From Anaerolineales bacterium (lineage in GTDB: Bacteria > Chloroflexota > Anaerolineae > 4572-78 > J111): a DNA stretch of 64,000 bases. Position 1 is the stretch's first letter. Each line of letters opens with the position of its first letter. A program made the translations under genes and the position numbers. Positions 6,907 to 15,623 of this stretch are shown piece after piece. The DNA lies in the NCBI GenBank assembly GCA_020634935.1, contig JACKAT010000001.1, positions 124,001 through 188,000 on the forward strand, given 5' to 3'. Under the pieces are notes generated by a model. It had not been told where the DNA came from, searched no databases, and worked only from the letters and a program-made list of their open reading frames with translations.

Positions 6907-7338
6907 TCAAGGGTTGCCCCCTGCCACTTGACGAGCAAATCCGACCAGGGCTTCGCTGTCGGCGGGAAAAATGGTGATAGTGCTTTTGAGAAACATGGGA
7001 GGTTCTGTGGCTTGTCCGCCAATTAAAATAGGAATCTGATAGTGTTCGATTTGCTCAAGAAACGCGGTTAGATTGGGATCGTTTTTTAAGCGCCCAACCG
7101 CGGATAAGGTCGTTGGGATGATAAGGCGGGTGGTCTGGGGTAGGAGCGAGTCGGCTTGAGACAGAGTCAGGTCGGGCGCAATGGCCAACCCGTAACTGCC
7201 TTTAATTTGTTGGCGGGTTGAGCCGATGATCTTGACTCGCACGCCGGTTCGGCGGAGTTCGGTCACAAAGATGGTGGCAGTGGCTTCTTGAAATCCATCG
7301 GCCCAAAGAACTAAAATAGTGGCGTCAGATCGGGACAT
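6907..7338 (-). CDS. DJ-1/PfpI-like small protein
   Basis: 143 aa from the ATG at 7338, preceded by AAAGGAG. The pattern ILVLWADGFQEATATIFVTELRRTGVRVKIIG resembles the start of DJ-1/PfpI (class I glutamine amidotransferase-like) proteins, where the Glu after GFQE is the conserved acidic residue. The expected nucleophilic Cys in the middle is not present (the region reads RLIIPTTLSAV), so an enzymatic role is doubtful. It is the first gene of a probable two-gene operon with the STAS protein. Confidence 0.6.
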   Translation of the reverse strand: MSRSDATILVLWADGFQEATATIFVTELRRTGVRVKIIGSTRQQIKGSYGLAIAPDLTLSQADSLLPQTTRLIIPTTLSAVGRLKNDPNLTAFLEQIEHYQIPILIGGQATEPPMFLKSTITIFPADSEALVGFARQVAGGNP

Positions 7339-7396
7339 TCTCACTCCTTTGAAGAGTGCGACAGAACCTCGGTACAGCAACGACAATGAAAATTCC

Positions 7397-7422
7397 GTAG
7401 GACAAACTTAAGTTTGTCCTAC
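7397..7422. repeat. Perfect 26-bp palindrome
   Basis: GTAGGACAAACTT followed directly by its reverse complement, two 13-bp arms with no loop. It lies upstream of the DJ-1/STAS operon. It could be an operator or a decayed element end. Apart from this and the hairpin at 7483-7542, I see nothing in 7339-7687. Confidence 0.8.
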
Positions 7423-7482
7423 AAACCATTTTCAGAGGAGTCCGATAGTCTCAGATGAGACGAGACCGGGAATGAAAATATA

Positions 7483-7542
7483 GGAGCGACAAAGCTGGCT
7501 TTGTCATACTGACGGTCAGGTCAAAGTAAACTTTGACGCTCC
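7483..7542. repeat. Branched hairpin repeat, family C copy 1
   Basis: Outer arms GGAGC/GCTCC enclose two inner hairpins, GACAAAGCTGGCTTTGTC and GTCAAAGTAAACTTTGAC, so the single strand could fold as a three-way junction. Related copies lie at 49663-49715 and 51124-51172. Confidence 0.8.
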
Positions 7543-7687
7543 AGGTCGTTATTTTCAAGGGAGGTATGGTCTTTGTTGGCAAACTTTCCCTAGTAGGATA
7601 CTGCATCAAATATGGCTGTGACCTAGCCAATATCTCTACAGTTTTGGTCAGAATCTATCTTGAGTCTATCTTGATCCTCTCCCCTTG

Positions 7688-7716
7688 TTGATTTTGCCGT
7701 ACAGATGTGGTATGTT
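7688..7716 (+). promoter_or_regulatory. Probable promoter of the split STAND operon
   Basis: -35 TTGATT (7688-7693), a 17-bp spacer, then -10 TATGTT (7711-7716), about 45 bp before the TTG start at 7761. Confidence 0.45.
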
Positions 7717-7760
7717 AACCGTTAAACTTTATGGCCAGCTACTAAAGGAGAGAGAGAGCC

Positions 7761-9179
7761 TTGTTTTACCCCACCGATATTTCACCCTCTCAACTACGAG
7801 CAGAGGTTCACGAAGCGCTCAAATCGTGGAGTAAACCCAATGACGATACCAGCCCGCTTAGTCACCTGTATATTTTTCATCAAGCTGGCCAAGTTCGCCC
7901 TGCCAACGCCCGCCGGCTCACCAACGATCTGCTGCTGCAAGCCCTAAAAACAATGGAAGATAGCTATGATCCGTTTTTGGCCGATCTCCTTCGGCGTCGA
8001 TTTTTGGAAAATACGCCGGTGGCTTTGGTGGCCAATGAGAAGAATATGGCCGAAGCCACCGCCCATAAAAAACAGCGACAAGCTATCGACCAGCTAGCCG
8101 ATATTCTGGCCAGCCAGGAACGCCAGGCCAGACAGGCGGTCATTGGGGCTTTGGAGCAGCGCCTTAACCTGCCCGCGCTAACCGATCTATTTGGCATTGA
8201 TCACTATTTGCAGCGCGTTGGCGAGGCGCTGTTATCGCTGGAACCGGCTTGGCTGGTGGCGATCGAGGGGTTGGGGGGTATTGGCAAAACGGCTCTGGCC
8301 AATGCCGTGATCCGGCAGATGGCTTTAACCCCCCATTTTCAGCAGATTGCCTGGATTAGCGCCAAGCAGCAAGAATTTTGGCCGGGGTTGGGCCTGCAAC
8401 CGACGGCCCAGCCCGCTCTCGACAGCGAGACGCTGATCGACAGCTTATTGGCCCAGCTAAGTGAAGAGCCGCTAGCGGTGGTGTTGCCCCAGCAAAAGAT
8501 GGCGCTGCTCACCGAGCGGCTGAAAGCGCAGCCTTATCTGGTGGTGATCGACAACCTGGAGACAGTGGTTGATTTTGAGTCCCTGCTGCCGCTGTTGGCC
8601 CGGCTGGCTAACCCTACTAAATTTTTGCTGACCAGCCGGCTGATGCCACCCCAGACGGGCATCGCCTCGATTCGCCTGGCCGAATTGGATCGGGCCGCGT
8701 CGTTTGACCTGCTTCGGCATGAAGCCGCCCTGCGTCACATGACCACGCTGGCTGATGCTGCGGAGGAGCAGTTGGACCGCATCTATCAGGTGGTCGGTGG
8801 GCATCCGCTGGCCCTCAAGTTGGTGATCGGCCAGCTCCACAGCCTGCCTCTGTCCCAGGTGCTGGACAGTCTCCGGGAAGCTCAGGGCAAAAGAGTAGAC
8901 GAGCTGTATACGTTCATCTATTGGCAGGCCTGGCAGACATTAGCCGAGAGCAGCCGCCAGCTGCTACTGGTGATGCCGCTGGCCCAAAATGGCACTATCG
9001 ACCATCTGGCCACCACCAGCCAGTTGGCTATGGGCGACCTATACGATGCTTTAACCCAGTTGACCACCCTCTCTCTACTGGAAGTCAGCGGCGCCATTGA
9101 CCAGCGCCGCTATCGCATTCATCGTTTAACCGAAACGTTTCTACTCAACGAGGTTCTCAAATGGTCTCAGACACCGTGA
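7761..9179 (+). CDS. STAND regulator, NB-ARC half (HTH + NB-ARC ATPase)
   Basis: 472 aa, starting at TTG with AAAGGAG ten bases upstream. Residues about 55-125 resemble a sigma-70 region-4-type helix-turn-helix (LLRRRF...AEATAHKKQRQAI). An NB-ARC ATPase follows: Walker A GLGGIGKTAL (about 170-179), Walker B LVVIDNLE, sensor LLTSR, and GHPLALKL in place of GLPLA. The C-terminal part looks like the winged-helix region. It ends without a sensor domain; the TPR sensor is in the next gene, whose ATG lies 19 bp inside this one. Such proteins switch by nucleotide exchange when the sensor binds a ligand. The ligand is unknown. Confidence 0.85.
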   Translation: MFYPTDISPSQLRAEVHEALKSWSKPNDDTSPLSHLYIFHQAGQVRPANARRLTNDLLLQALKTMEDSYDPFLADLLRRRFLENTPVALVANEKNMAEATAHKKQRQAIDQLADILASQERQARQAVIGALEQRLNLPALTDLFGIDHYLQRVGEALLSLEPAWLVAIEGLGGIGKTALANAVIRQMALTPHFQQIAWISAKQQEFWPGLGLQPTAQPALDSETLIDSLLAQLSEEPLAVVLPQQKMALLTERLKAQPYLVVIDNLETVVDFESLLPLLARLANPTKFLLTSRLMPPQTGIASIRLAELDRAASFDLLRHEAALRHMTTLADAAEEQLDRIYQVVGGHPLALKLVIGQLHSLPLSQVLDSLREAQGKRVDELYTFIYWQAWQTLAESSRQLLLVMPLAQNGTIDHLATTSQLAMGDLYDALTQLTTLSLLEVSGAIDQRRYRIHRLTETFLLNEVLKWSQTP

Positions 9180-10381
9180 CCGATCGACAAGACTACGCCG
9201 ATTTTTTTATCGTCGCTATCTTGAAAAATGTCATGTATTGGCAAAAATATCCCGCCGTGCAGTCGCTCGAAGTTGATGGGCTCGATCGGGAGCGGGAGGG
9301 TTTCGTTCGGGCCATTATTTATGGTCTGCGAGTAGCCGAAGCCTGGGCGGGGGTCTGCCAACTCATCGAGACCCTATCGCCTTATATGGAGCGGCGCGGC
9401 CATTGGACGGTTTGGCAGCAGGTGCTCGATCAAGCTTTTGACCAGGCCCAACGGCGTGACGATACCGTTAAGGGGGCGATTTTAGCGCTGTTGTTAGCTC
9501 GTCTTTCCCAAAAACAGAGCAAAATTAAAGAGACCATCCGCTGCTATCGGCATGCCTTGCGGCTGGCTCGCCGGGCCGGTGATCAATACAATCGAGGGCG
9601 GGCCTGTACCAATCTGGCTTTCTTATACATTGAACAGGGGCGATGGCAGCGGGCAGATATGTTATGTCATTGTGCTTTAACTATTTTTGAAAAAGAGAAC
9701 AATCTCCATGGTTTGGCCCACACCGAAAATCATCTAGGCATTCTCTATCTCCGCATGGGCCAATGGATTGAAGATGAGAGGGTCTGGTCTAAAGCCCGCC
9801 CGCATCTTGAGCAAGCATGCCGTTATTGGCAGATACGGGATGATGTCCACGGTTTGATGTATGGGTACATGAATTTGGGCATCTATTATTTTCTAACTGA
9901 ATCTCCGCAAAAATCATTGGAGTTTTCTAAAAAGGCCCTTGATTGTGCCGAGCAAGCGGGCGAGCAGTTGCTTAGAGGGTCTATCTCCGTCAACATCGGG
10001 CTAGCTTACCAGTTACAACAAGATTATGCCCGAGCCGAAGAATATAGTCTTCAAGCTGAAAAAATTTTTCGGCAGTTTTATAATTCCTATGAGATGGCTA
10101 ATGTTCAAAAAAATCTGGGAGTAATTTACCTGCGGCAGCAAAAATTTCCTGAAGCCTCCCACTATCTCCATTTGGCGCTGCAAAATTGGCGTGAGCTCGA
10201 TCAGAAGTACCTGTTAGCTGAAACAATGCTCTATCTGTGTGAATGTGAGCAGGCTAAAAATAACTACCTAGAGGCGGAAAAGTGGCTGCGTCAGGCTGAA
10301 GCGCTTCTGCTGAAAGAGGACCGTCTCAGCCAGCGGGTGAAAGCGCATTTAGAAAAGACTCGTCGCAGCCAGTTAAACTAG
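9161..10381 (+). CDS. TPR protein, sensor half of the split STAND regulator
   Basis: 406 aa, made almost entirely of tetratricopeptide-like helical repeats from about residue 95 on (RACTNLAFLYIEQGRW, AHTENHLGILYLRMGQW, GYMNLGIYYF, SVNIGLAYQLQQDYARAEEY, NVQKNLGVIYLRQQKF). In one-piece STAND proteins such an array follows the NB-ARC. Here it begins at an ATG overlapping the NB-ARC gene by 19 bp in another frame, so expression is probably coupled and the proteins likely associate. Frame and composition are continuous with the family, so this is either a natural split or an old frameshift stabilised by restart. Its stop lies inside the terminator hairpin at 10361-10390. Confidence 0.82.
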   Translation: MVSDTVTDRQDYADFFIVAILKNVMYWQKYPAVQSLEVDGLDREREGFVRAIIYGLRVAEAWAGVCQLIETLSPYMERRGHWTVWQQVLDQAFDQAQRRDDTVKGAILALLLARLSQKQSKIKETIRCYRHALRLARRAGDQYNRGRACTNLAFLYIEQGRWQRADMLCHCALTIFEKENNLHGLAHTENHLGILYLRMGQWIEDERVWSKARPHLEQACRYWQIRDDVHGLMYGYMNLGIYYFLTESPQKSLEFSKKALDCAEQAGEQLLRGSISVNIGLAYQLQQDYARAEEYSLQAEKIFRQFYNSYEMANVQKNLGVIYLRQQKFPEASHYLHLALQNWRELDQKYLLAETMLYLCECEQAKNNYLEAEKWLRQAEALLLKEDRLSQRVKAHLEKTRRSQLN

Positions 10382-10390
10382 GCTGCGACG
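10361..10390 (-). terminator. Hairpin terminator, mainly for the small-peptide gene
   Basis: A perfect 10-bp stem CGTCGCAGCC/GGCTGCGACG with a 10-base loop. Read on the minus strand it is followed by AGTCTTTTCT, a T-rich tail, so it suits the peptide transcript. On the plus strand it overlaps the TPR gene stop and lacks a T tract. Confidence 0.6.
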
Positions 10391-10416
10391 AACCAAATTT
10401 ATCCTGTAGAAAAGAC

Positions 10417-10572
10417 TTAGCAGCCACCGCCGCCGGCGCTAGGATTACTACAGGCGTGAGCCGGCGCCGTTAACGGTAGTCCGGCATTATCGGCCACGAT
10501 GCCAGCTGAACCAGCGATAGCGGCCAGTAGGGTTAAGCCGGTTAATACAGCAATAATTCTCTTTTTCAACAT
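10417..10572 (-). CDS. 51-aa secreted peptide precursor candidate
   Basis: A short gene not found by length-limited ORF calling. An ATG at 10572 follows a good ribosome-binding site (TGGAGGC, about seven bases away) and the frame ends at TAA (10417-10419). The N-terminus is a classic export signal: MLKKR, then a hydrophobic stretch to about residue 27. The mature tail is short and unusual: NAGLPLTAPAHA, then CSNPSAGGGGC, i.e. two cysteines flanking a glycine run at the very end. It lies divergently from a HTH-NB-ARC regulator and convergently with the split STAND pair, with a terminator hairpin just beyond. It could be a signalling or modified peptide, but no modification enzyme is adjacent. 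Confidence 0.7.
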   Translation of the reverse strand: MLKKRIIAVLTGLTLLAAIAGSAGIVADNAGLPLTAPAHACSNPSAGGGGC

Positions 10573-10609
10573 CTTGAAGCCTCCATTTAGACACTAGGAG
10601 GGCCAAGAT

Positions 10610-10651
10610 GAGAGTACTCTCGGCTGAATGGACTCAGCCTATTCGCGAATA
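10610..10651. promoter_or_regulatory. Cluster of perfect palindromes in a divergent intergenic region
   Basis: GAGAGTACTCTC (10610-10621), the hairpin GCTGAATGGACTCAGC, and TATTCGCGAATA (10640-10651) lie between the peptide gene and the HTH-NB-ARC gene. They are candidate operators for that divergent pair. No clear -35/-10 pair could be picked out, and I see nothing else in 10573-10879. Confidence 0.4.
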
Positions 10652-10879
10652 ATCTACAGCCCGATTTTGATTGAGTATGTTCGGACCGACCATCATTTGA
10701 TTTAGTTCTAGCATATCAGCCTGTGCGGCACATGTGCGCGACAGATTGACGTTGAGGTATTTAGCAGCCGATGGGGTGATCGGCGCTTAATCACGATTAT
10801 TGCCGCATTGGAGGCCACCAAACGGCCTCCATTTGAGCCAAAAGACGAGTTACCGAAATGGGAGGAGTTGGTAAAGTCT

Positions 10880-13507
10880 ATGTCTCGCCTTGATGCGTTA
10901 CCTACTTACAATGATGATTTGGCCGGTTTTGCCGGAATGCTGCGAGCCACCGTTTTCTCTTCGCAGGGTCGAGCCGCGGACTACTTTCATTTAAGCCGGT
11001 CAACGGTGGTGCGCTATGAAAATGAAGACTTGAAGCCATCGTTAGGCTATTTAGCCAACCTGGTGAGGTTAGTGGTGAAAAAAAAGCGCGGCTTGGAAGC
11101 GGAGCGCCACTATTTGCTGGGGCAAGTCAATCGAGCCGTACGGTATCATTATCAGGAAGCGCCATTTCAGACGTGGGCTGAATTAGAGGTAGCGGCGGAT
11201 GCCTACCTGACTGAGCGTAGTCAGCAGGCCGATACCGCCGAGGGTACGCCTCCTTCTCCAAGCAATTCATCGCCGCAGACGCTCATCCCCGCCCCGCCGG
11301 CCGAAACGCCAGCCCTACCTGGTTTTTATGTCGAGCGCCCTGCCGAACAGGCTCAGTTACTCAACTCAATCAAGGCGCAAAATGTCCCGGCGTTGGTTTT
11401 GTGGGGAGCCGGAGGCGTAGGGAAAAGCGTGCTGATGGCCTGGCTGGCGGCCAATCTGGTCGATAAATTTCCCGATGGGCAGATTTGGGTGGAACTATCG
11501 GACGATGTATCGCCCCAGGCCGCCGTTGGCGAGGCGCAAATCCACATTGCGCGCAGTTTAAGTGTGGTCTTGCCGGGGATTTCTCTGGCCGAGAAGGCGG
11601 GGCAACTCCGTACGTTACTGGCCGGAAAACGCTGTTTGTTGATGGTTGACAATCTCAACTTTACTTCGGATCTGTCCCACTTGCAGGTTGTTGGACCAAC
11701 CGGCTGCTTGCTGCTGACAACGCGTTACCGTAAGGTTGCCGATGTATTAGAGGCGCCGTTGTTCCCGATCAAGGGCATGACTCCGGCTGAGGGATTAAAT
11801 TTTCTCATGCGCTGGGCTGACTATCAGGCTGAGGATGAGGCAGAAATAAGCGATCTTGTGGCGCGTTTGGATGGCCTGCCTTTGGCTCTTAAACTTTTTG
11901 GCGCGCGCCTGCGAGAAGGTGAAACCATCGCCCAACTGCGATCCTCTTTTGCCCACGATCACATCGATTTAGGCCAGTTCGATCTCGATGACCCGCAGAC
12001 GCCGCATGATGGTCTGCTTCGCTGCTTTGAAAGCAGTCTATCTCATCTGGCCGAACCGGACCGGCAGGGTTTTATCCGGTTGGGCTGCTTTGCCGGTCGA
12101 TTTGAGGTAGAAGCCAGCGCCGCCGTCTGGGATATTCCCTTCAAGGACGCCCATCGTCGCTTGCGCCGTTTGCACAACCTGGCTTTGCTCAAGCGAGACG
12201 GCCCCACCTATCAACTCCATCCCTTGCTGCGCGACTACACTCGGCAAAAAATGTCAGCCCTACCGGCCAGCCATCAGAAACCTTATCAGCGTTATGCGGC
12301 CTACTACATTCGTCATCATCTTTATCAGCCCCAACTTTTAGATAATACTCTCCAACCGGCTGCCAATTTAGACCAAAGCTGGGTTGATGTTGTCACGGCA
12401 GTCAAGTGGGCGGCCACCCATGACCATGAACTGGCAGCCATAGCGGCTTTACTGGCCTATGGCGATCGGCCAGCTTTACTCGAAGCAGTGGGCGCGGCCT
12501 TGCCTCAAGCCGTTGAAACCTATGTTAATGAAACCAAGACAGTTGCGCGAGGCATGTGGTCTGAACTGCTGGGCGACCTATATTTACTCAACGAACATTA
12601 CGAGGCGGCTATCACAGCTTTCACCCAAGCGGATATATTTGGGCAGGCCGAGCAGCATTATTTTTCAAGCAGTCGAGCCAAACTGCGACTGGCTGGAATA
12701 CAGCTCATCCTGGGGCGGCCAACGGCCGCCGTGGAGATGATGAACCAGGCGCAAATGGCTCTGGTTGAGGGATTGCCCGTAACTGAGGTTGAGCAAACGG
12801 TACTCCACCGGCTGTTTTATTGGTTCGATTTAGTTAGCTATAGTGTGCTGCGCCAGTCACCAAACATTTTGCCGGAAGCACAAATACAGCATTTGGCGGA
12901 GATAGCCCAATCTACCGGGCAGCCGCAGCTAGAGGCGCGAGCCTGGCATATTTACCGGCTGTGGTGTACGGTTGGCTCACAGGGGGAGGCGACTCGCCAG
13001 CGAGGCCGGCAGTTTGGCGCCAGAGCCGCCGGGCTATGGTGGCGAAATGGAGAAACTGACAAAGCTCTGGCCGAAGTAATGTGGACTCAGGAATACACCC
13101 GAGGCCGGCGCAGCCGGCGCTTAGCTCGTCACTTCGCCCGGCGGCGTTCACAAGGGACTCCGGTATTGAGTCAAAACCAGATTCAGTTGCTCAGCCATGA
13201 GAAGCTGCGCCGATGGCTAGCAGCGGATGAAGCCGAGCGGATCGACTGGCTGGTCAATGAAATGCCGGATCCCAACAGCGACGATTGGCAAGCGCTGGAT
13301 GATCTGTTGGCGTTGGGTGTGTTAGGGCAGGGGGTTCGGCGGTTGGCCAAGGGCTCGCTGCCGCCGGTTGGATGGGAGGCCGGGCAGGCAGTGTGGCGTG
13401 TCTTGACCGGGCAAAAAGTTTTGCCGCTGTCAGACTCTACGGCCATAGAGGTGGCTAAACAAGGTTTAGTGCGCTTAGAATCGGTAATGAAAAAATCCCA
13501 TCGATAG
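10880..13507 (+). CDS. STAND regulator: HTH + NB-ARC + helical sensor
   Basis: 875 aa from the ATG at 10880, which has GGAGGAG twelve bases upstream; a TTG at 10808 would add 24 residues but has no ribosome-binding site. Order: Xre-like helix-turn-helix at about 18-62 (SQGRAADYFHLSRSTVVRYE), a proline-rich linker (about 120-147), then NB-ARC with Walker A WGAGGVGKSV (about 175-184), Walker B CLLMVDNL, LLTTR and DGLPLALKL. A winged-helix region and a long helical C-terminus follow, degenerate TPR-like at best. A one-piece counterpart of the split pair at 7761-10381. It is probably a ligand-controlled transcription regulator; the 51-aa peptide gene is its divergent neighbour. Confidence 0.85.
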   Translation: MSRLDALPTYNDDLAGFAGMLRATVFSSQGRAADYFHLSRSTVVRYENEDLKPSLGYLANLVRLVVKKKRGLEAERHYLLGQVNRAVRYHYQEAPFQTWAELEVAADAYLTERSQQADTAEGTPPSPSNSSPQTLIPAPPAETPALPGFYVERPAEQAQLLNSIKAQNVPALVLWGAGGVGKSVLMAWLAANLVDKFPDGQIWVELSDDVSPQAAVGEAQIHIARSLSVVLPGISLAEKAGQLRTLLAGKRCLLMVDNLNFTSDLSHLQVVGPTGCLLLTTRYRKVADVLEAPLFPIKGMTPAEGLNFLMRWADYQAEDEAEISDLVARLDGLPLALKLFGARLREGETIAQLRSSFAHDHIDLGQFDLDDPQTPHDGLLRCFESSLSHLAEPDRQGFIRLGCFAGRFEVEASAAVWDIPFKDAHRRLRRLHNLALLKRDGPTYQLHPLLRDYTRQKMSALPASHQKPYQRYAAYYIRHHLYQPQLLDNTLQPAANLDQSWVDVVTAVKWAATHDHELAAIAALLAYGDRPALLEAVGAALPQAVETYVNETKTVARGMWSELLGDLYLLNEHYEAAITAFTQADIFGQAEQHYFSSSRAKLRLAGIQLILGRPTAAVEMMNQAQMALVEGLPVTEVEQTVLHRLFYWFDLVSYSVLRQSPNILPEAQIQHLAEIAQSTGQPQLEARAWHIYRLWCTVGSQGEATRQRGRQFGARAAGLWWRNGETDKALAEVMWTQEYTRGRRSRRLARHFARRRSQGTPVLSQNQIQLLSHEKLRRWLAADEAERIDWLVNEMPDPNSDDWQALDDLLALGVLGQGVRRLAKGSLPPVGWEAGQAVWRVLTGQKVLPLSDSTAIEVAKQGLVRLESVMKKSHR

Positions 13508-14040
13508 TTTTTTTGTGGCCTGGGGCGTTGTGCCGCAGCATCATTGATCGGCTGGTGTAAAACGTGGATCGGTCCACTTCTGAAATTAGTAATCGCCGCC
13601 GGCGATATCAGACCCTTCGCCGTTTCTGTTAGCTGCTGTAAGCACGTCATCCCTCCTAAATGGACTAAAGGGTAACCCCTTTAGCGCTTGCTAGCGTCGA
13701 GTGCTTACATGATCATATCCGTTATAGGGATGATGTGATAGACAAAATGTTGCTATCTTAATGGCTTTTGCCGACCGTTGGGCAACAAGTGTAGCTAAAT
13801 ACGCAGGAAAAATTAGCCGAACTGGAACCCCTCATCGCCGCGATTTGGCAGGATAATCTGGTTCCAGCTTGGGTACAGGTTGGCGGCGGCTCTAAGATCG
13901 GTTGATATTGGCTAAAAGATGTCATTTCAAAACGTTTTTTGCCAAGAAATTCCCTTAACCGCCACTTGTAACCGAGCCTCTGAGCGATTTTTCCTGGCAA
14001 GTTTGTTGAAATGACGTAAAGCCTAAAATACCAATATCCT
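13508..14040. other. Intergenic region with hairpins and a possible gene remnant
   Basis: It contains a perfect hairpin CTAAAGGG-TAAC-CCCTTTAG (13665-13684). On the plus strand, 13792-13902 can be read as a short protein-like stretch (EKLAELEPLIAAIWQDNLV...) with no start, possibly a gene remnant. An inverted pair TGTCATTTCAA (13920-13930) / TTGAAATGACG (14006-14016) frames a roughly 97-bp palindromic element. No intact gene is supported. Confidence 0.5.
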
Positions 14041-15588
14041 CTAGGAGTACAACTCCACTCCTTTCAACTCTTCCGTCCGGCGGGCGACGAAATCATCCAA
14101 CTCATCGCGAATGGCTTCATCGAGTGGGGGCTGCTCGTAGGCGTTGAGGACGTCCTTCCAAATTTTATTGGCCCGCTGGGCTGCATCGCCGACGCCGCTG
14201 AGCTGCCATGACTCATAGTTTTGGCGGTCGGCTAAGACGGGGGTGTAATACTCGGTTCGGAAGCGAGCTTGAGTGTGGGGCGTGCCCAGGTGATGGCCGC
14301 CCGGCCCAACCTCCTTGATCATATCGAGCGCTAAGGTATCGTCGCTAATTTCGACCTCCTGGAAGAAGTGTTGGAACATACCCAGATTTTCCATATCGAT
14401 GATCATCTTTTCATAGCCCACGGTCAAGCCGCCTTCCAGCCAGCCGACCGAGTGCATGATAAAGTTGGAGTGCGACAGCACCGCCGGCCACACGGCCCAC
14501 ATCGTTTCGTAAGCCGCTTGCGCATCAGGCAGGTTCGAGGTGTTGAGCGTGCCGCTGTTGCGGAACGGCAGGTTATAGAAGCGAGCCATCTGCGCCCCGA
14601 CAACCGTGGCCCAGGCCCCCTCCGGCGTGCCGAAGGCCGGGCTGCCGGTTTTCATATCGAGGTTGGTGGCAAAGCCGCCGTAAATGACCGGTGCGCCCGG
14701 TCGAGCCAGTTGGGCCAGGGCAATGCCGGCCAGGGCCTCGGCGTTTTGCTGGGCGATGGCCGCGGCCATCGTGATCGGACTCATGGCGCCGGCCAAGATA
14801 AAGGGGGTGATGATCAGCACCTGATTGGCCCGGGCAAAGGTCAAAATCCCGCCAATCATGCGATCATCGTAGCGCAGCGGGCTGCTGGCGTTGATGATGC
14901 CGCCCAACACCGGCTGGTTCGACTCGGTGACGTCGTCGCCAAAAACGATCTTGGCCATCTCGACGGCGTCGCCCGAGATAATCCGGCCGTGCGGCGCTTC
15001 CATATAGGCTTTATCGGTCAATTTCAGCGCGGCTTGCGACCGCCTCAAATGGCGGAACGAAACTTCGACATCGTGAGGGACGATCAGTTGGTCGCCGGCA
15101 ATGTGGATGGCGTTGCACATTTGGACCAGTTTTAGGAAATTGAGATAGTCTTTCATCAAACCGGGACGCCGCCCGTAATCCAAATCGTGGACAAAAACTA
15201 CGCCGCCGTTCGGGGCAAAGTTGATCTGGTTCTGGCCGATGAAGACGGTGCGTTCCGGGTTGCGGGCGCGCCAGGTGAAATGAGGCGGCGCTTGGGCCAC
15301 CAGATCGAGCACCAGTTGGCGGTCGGCCCAGACCACTTGACGGTTGCGATCAACTTTGGCGCCGGCCTTGGCCCACATATCCAGCGCCTCGTCATCCAGG
15401 AAGGCCATGCCGATCTCCTCCAAAATGGTCATCGACGCCTCGTGAATTTTTTGCCGCGCCTCTTCATCCAGACGAGTTAACGGCGGCATACTGTTTTTGA
15501 CGGTTAGCCAGGGGATATGGGCTAACGGTGAGGCCGGGGCGGAACGGCGTTCGCGGCGTTCGCGGCGGCGGGATGGGGTTGGGGACAT
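14041..15588 (-). CDS. MttB-family methyltransferase without pyrrolysine
   Basis: 515 aa, close to the usual length of the trimethylamine/glycine-betaine methyltransferase (MttB) family, which transfers a methyl group from a quaternary or tertiary amine to a corrinoid protein. Motifs seen: TILEEIGMAFLDDEAL near the N-terminus, NFAPNGGVVFVHD, VLGGIINASSPLRYD, and GGHHLGTPHTQARFRTEYYTP near the C-terminus. No in-frame stop occurs, so it is the non-pyrrolysine type, as in glycine-betaine methyltransferase MtgB; substrate is therefore more likely betaine-like than trimethylamine. It follows a dimethylglycine-dehydrogenase-like gene on the same strand. No corrinoid protein gene is present nearby. 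Confidence 0.85.
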   Translation of the reverse strand: MSPTPSRRRERRERRSAPASPLAHIPWLTVKNSMPPLTRLDEEARQKIHEASMTILEEIGMAFLDDEALDMWAKAGAKVDRNRQVVWADRQLVLDLVAQAPPHFTWRARNPERTVFIGQNQINFAPNGGVVFVHDLDYGRRPGLMKDYLNFLKLVQMCNAIHIAGDQLIVPHDVEVSFRHLRRSQAALKLTDKAYMEAPHGRIISGDAVEMAKIVFGDDVTESNQPVLGGIINASSPLRYDDRMIGGILTFARANQVLIITPFILAGAMSPITMAAAIAQQNAEALAGIALAQLARPGAPVIYGGFATNLDMKTGSPAFGTPEGAWATVVGAQMARFYNLPFRNSGTLNTSNLPDAQAAYETMWAVWPAVLSHSNFIMHSVGWLEGGLTVGYEKMIIDMENLGMFQHFFQEVEISDDTLALDMIKEVGPGGHHLGTPHTQARFRTEYYTPVLADRQNYESWQLSGVGDAAQRANKIWKDVLNAYEQPPLDEAIRDELDDFVARRTEELKGVELYS

Positions 15589-15623
15589 AGGGCCTCCTTT
15601 GAGCGGCTAAATAACCCACGCCG

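Noticed and set aside
13183..13650. 155-codon minus-strand frame
   Set aside because: Mostly antisense to the HTH-NB-ARC gene; AGGAGG is directly against its ATG, too close for use.
13758..14000. 80-codon minus-strand frame
   Set aside because: Overlaps a palindromic element and a possible plus-strand remnant; no homologous pattern recognised.
14041..15588. Pyrrolysine-containing MttB
   Set aside because: The frame is full length with no internal UAG.
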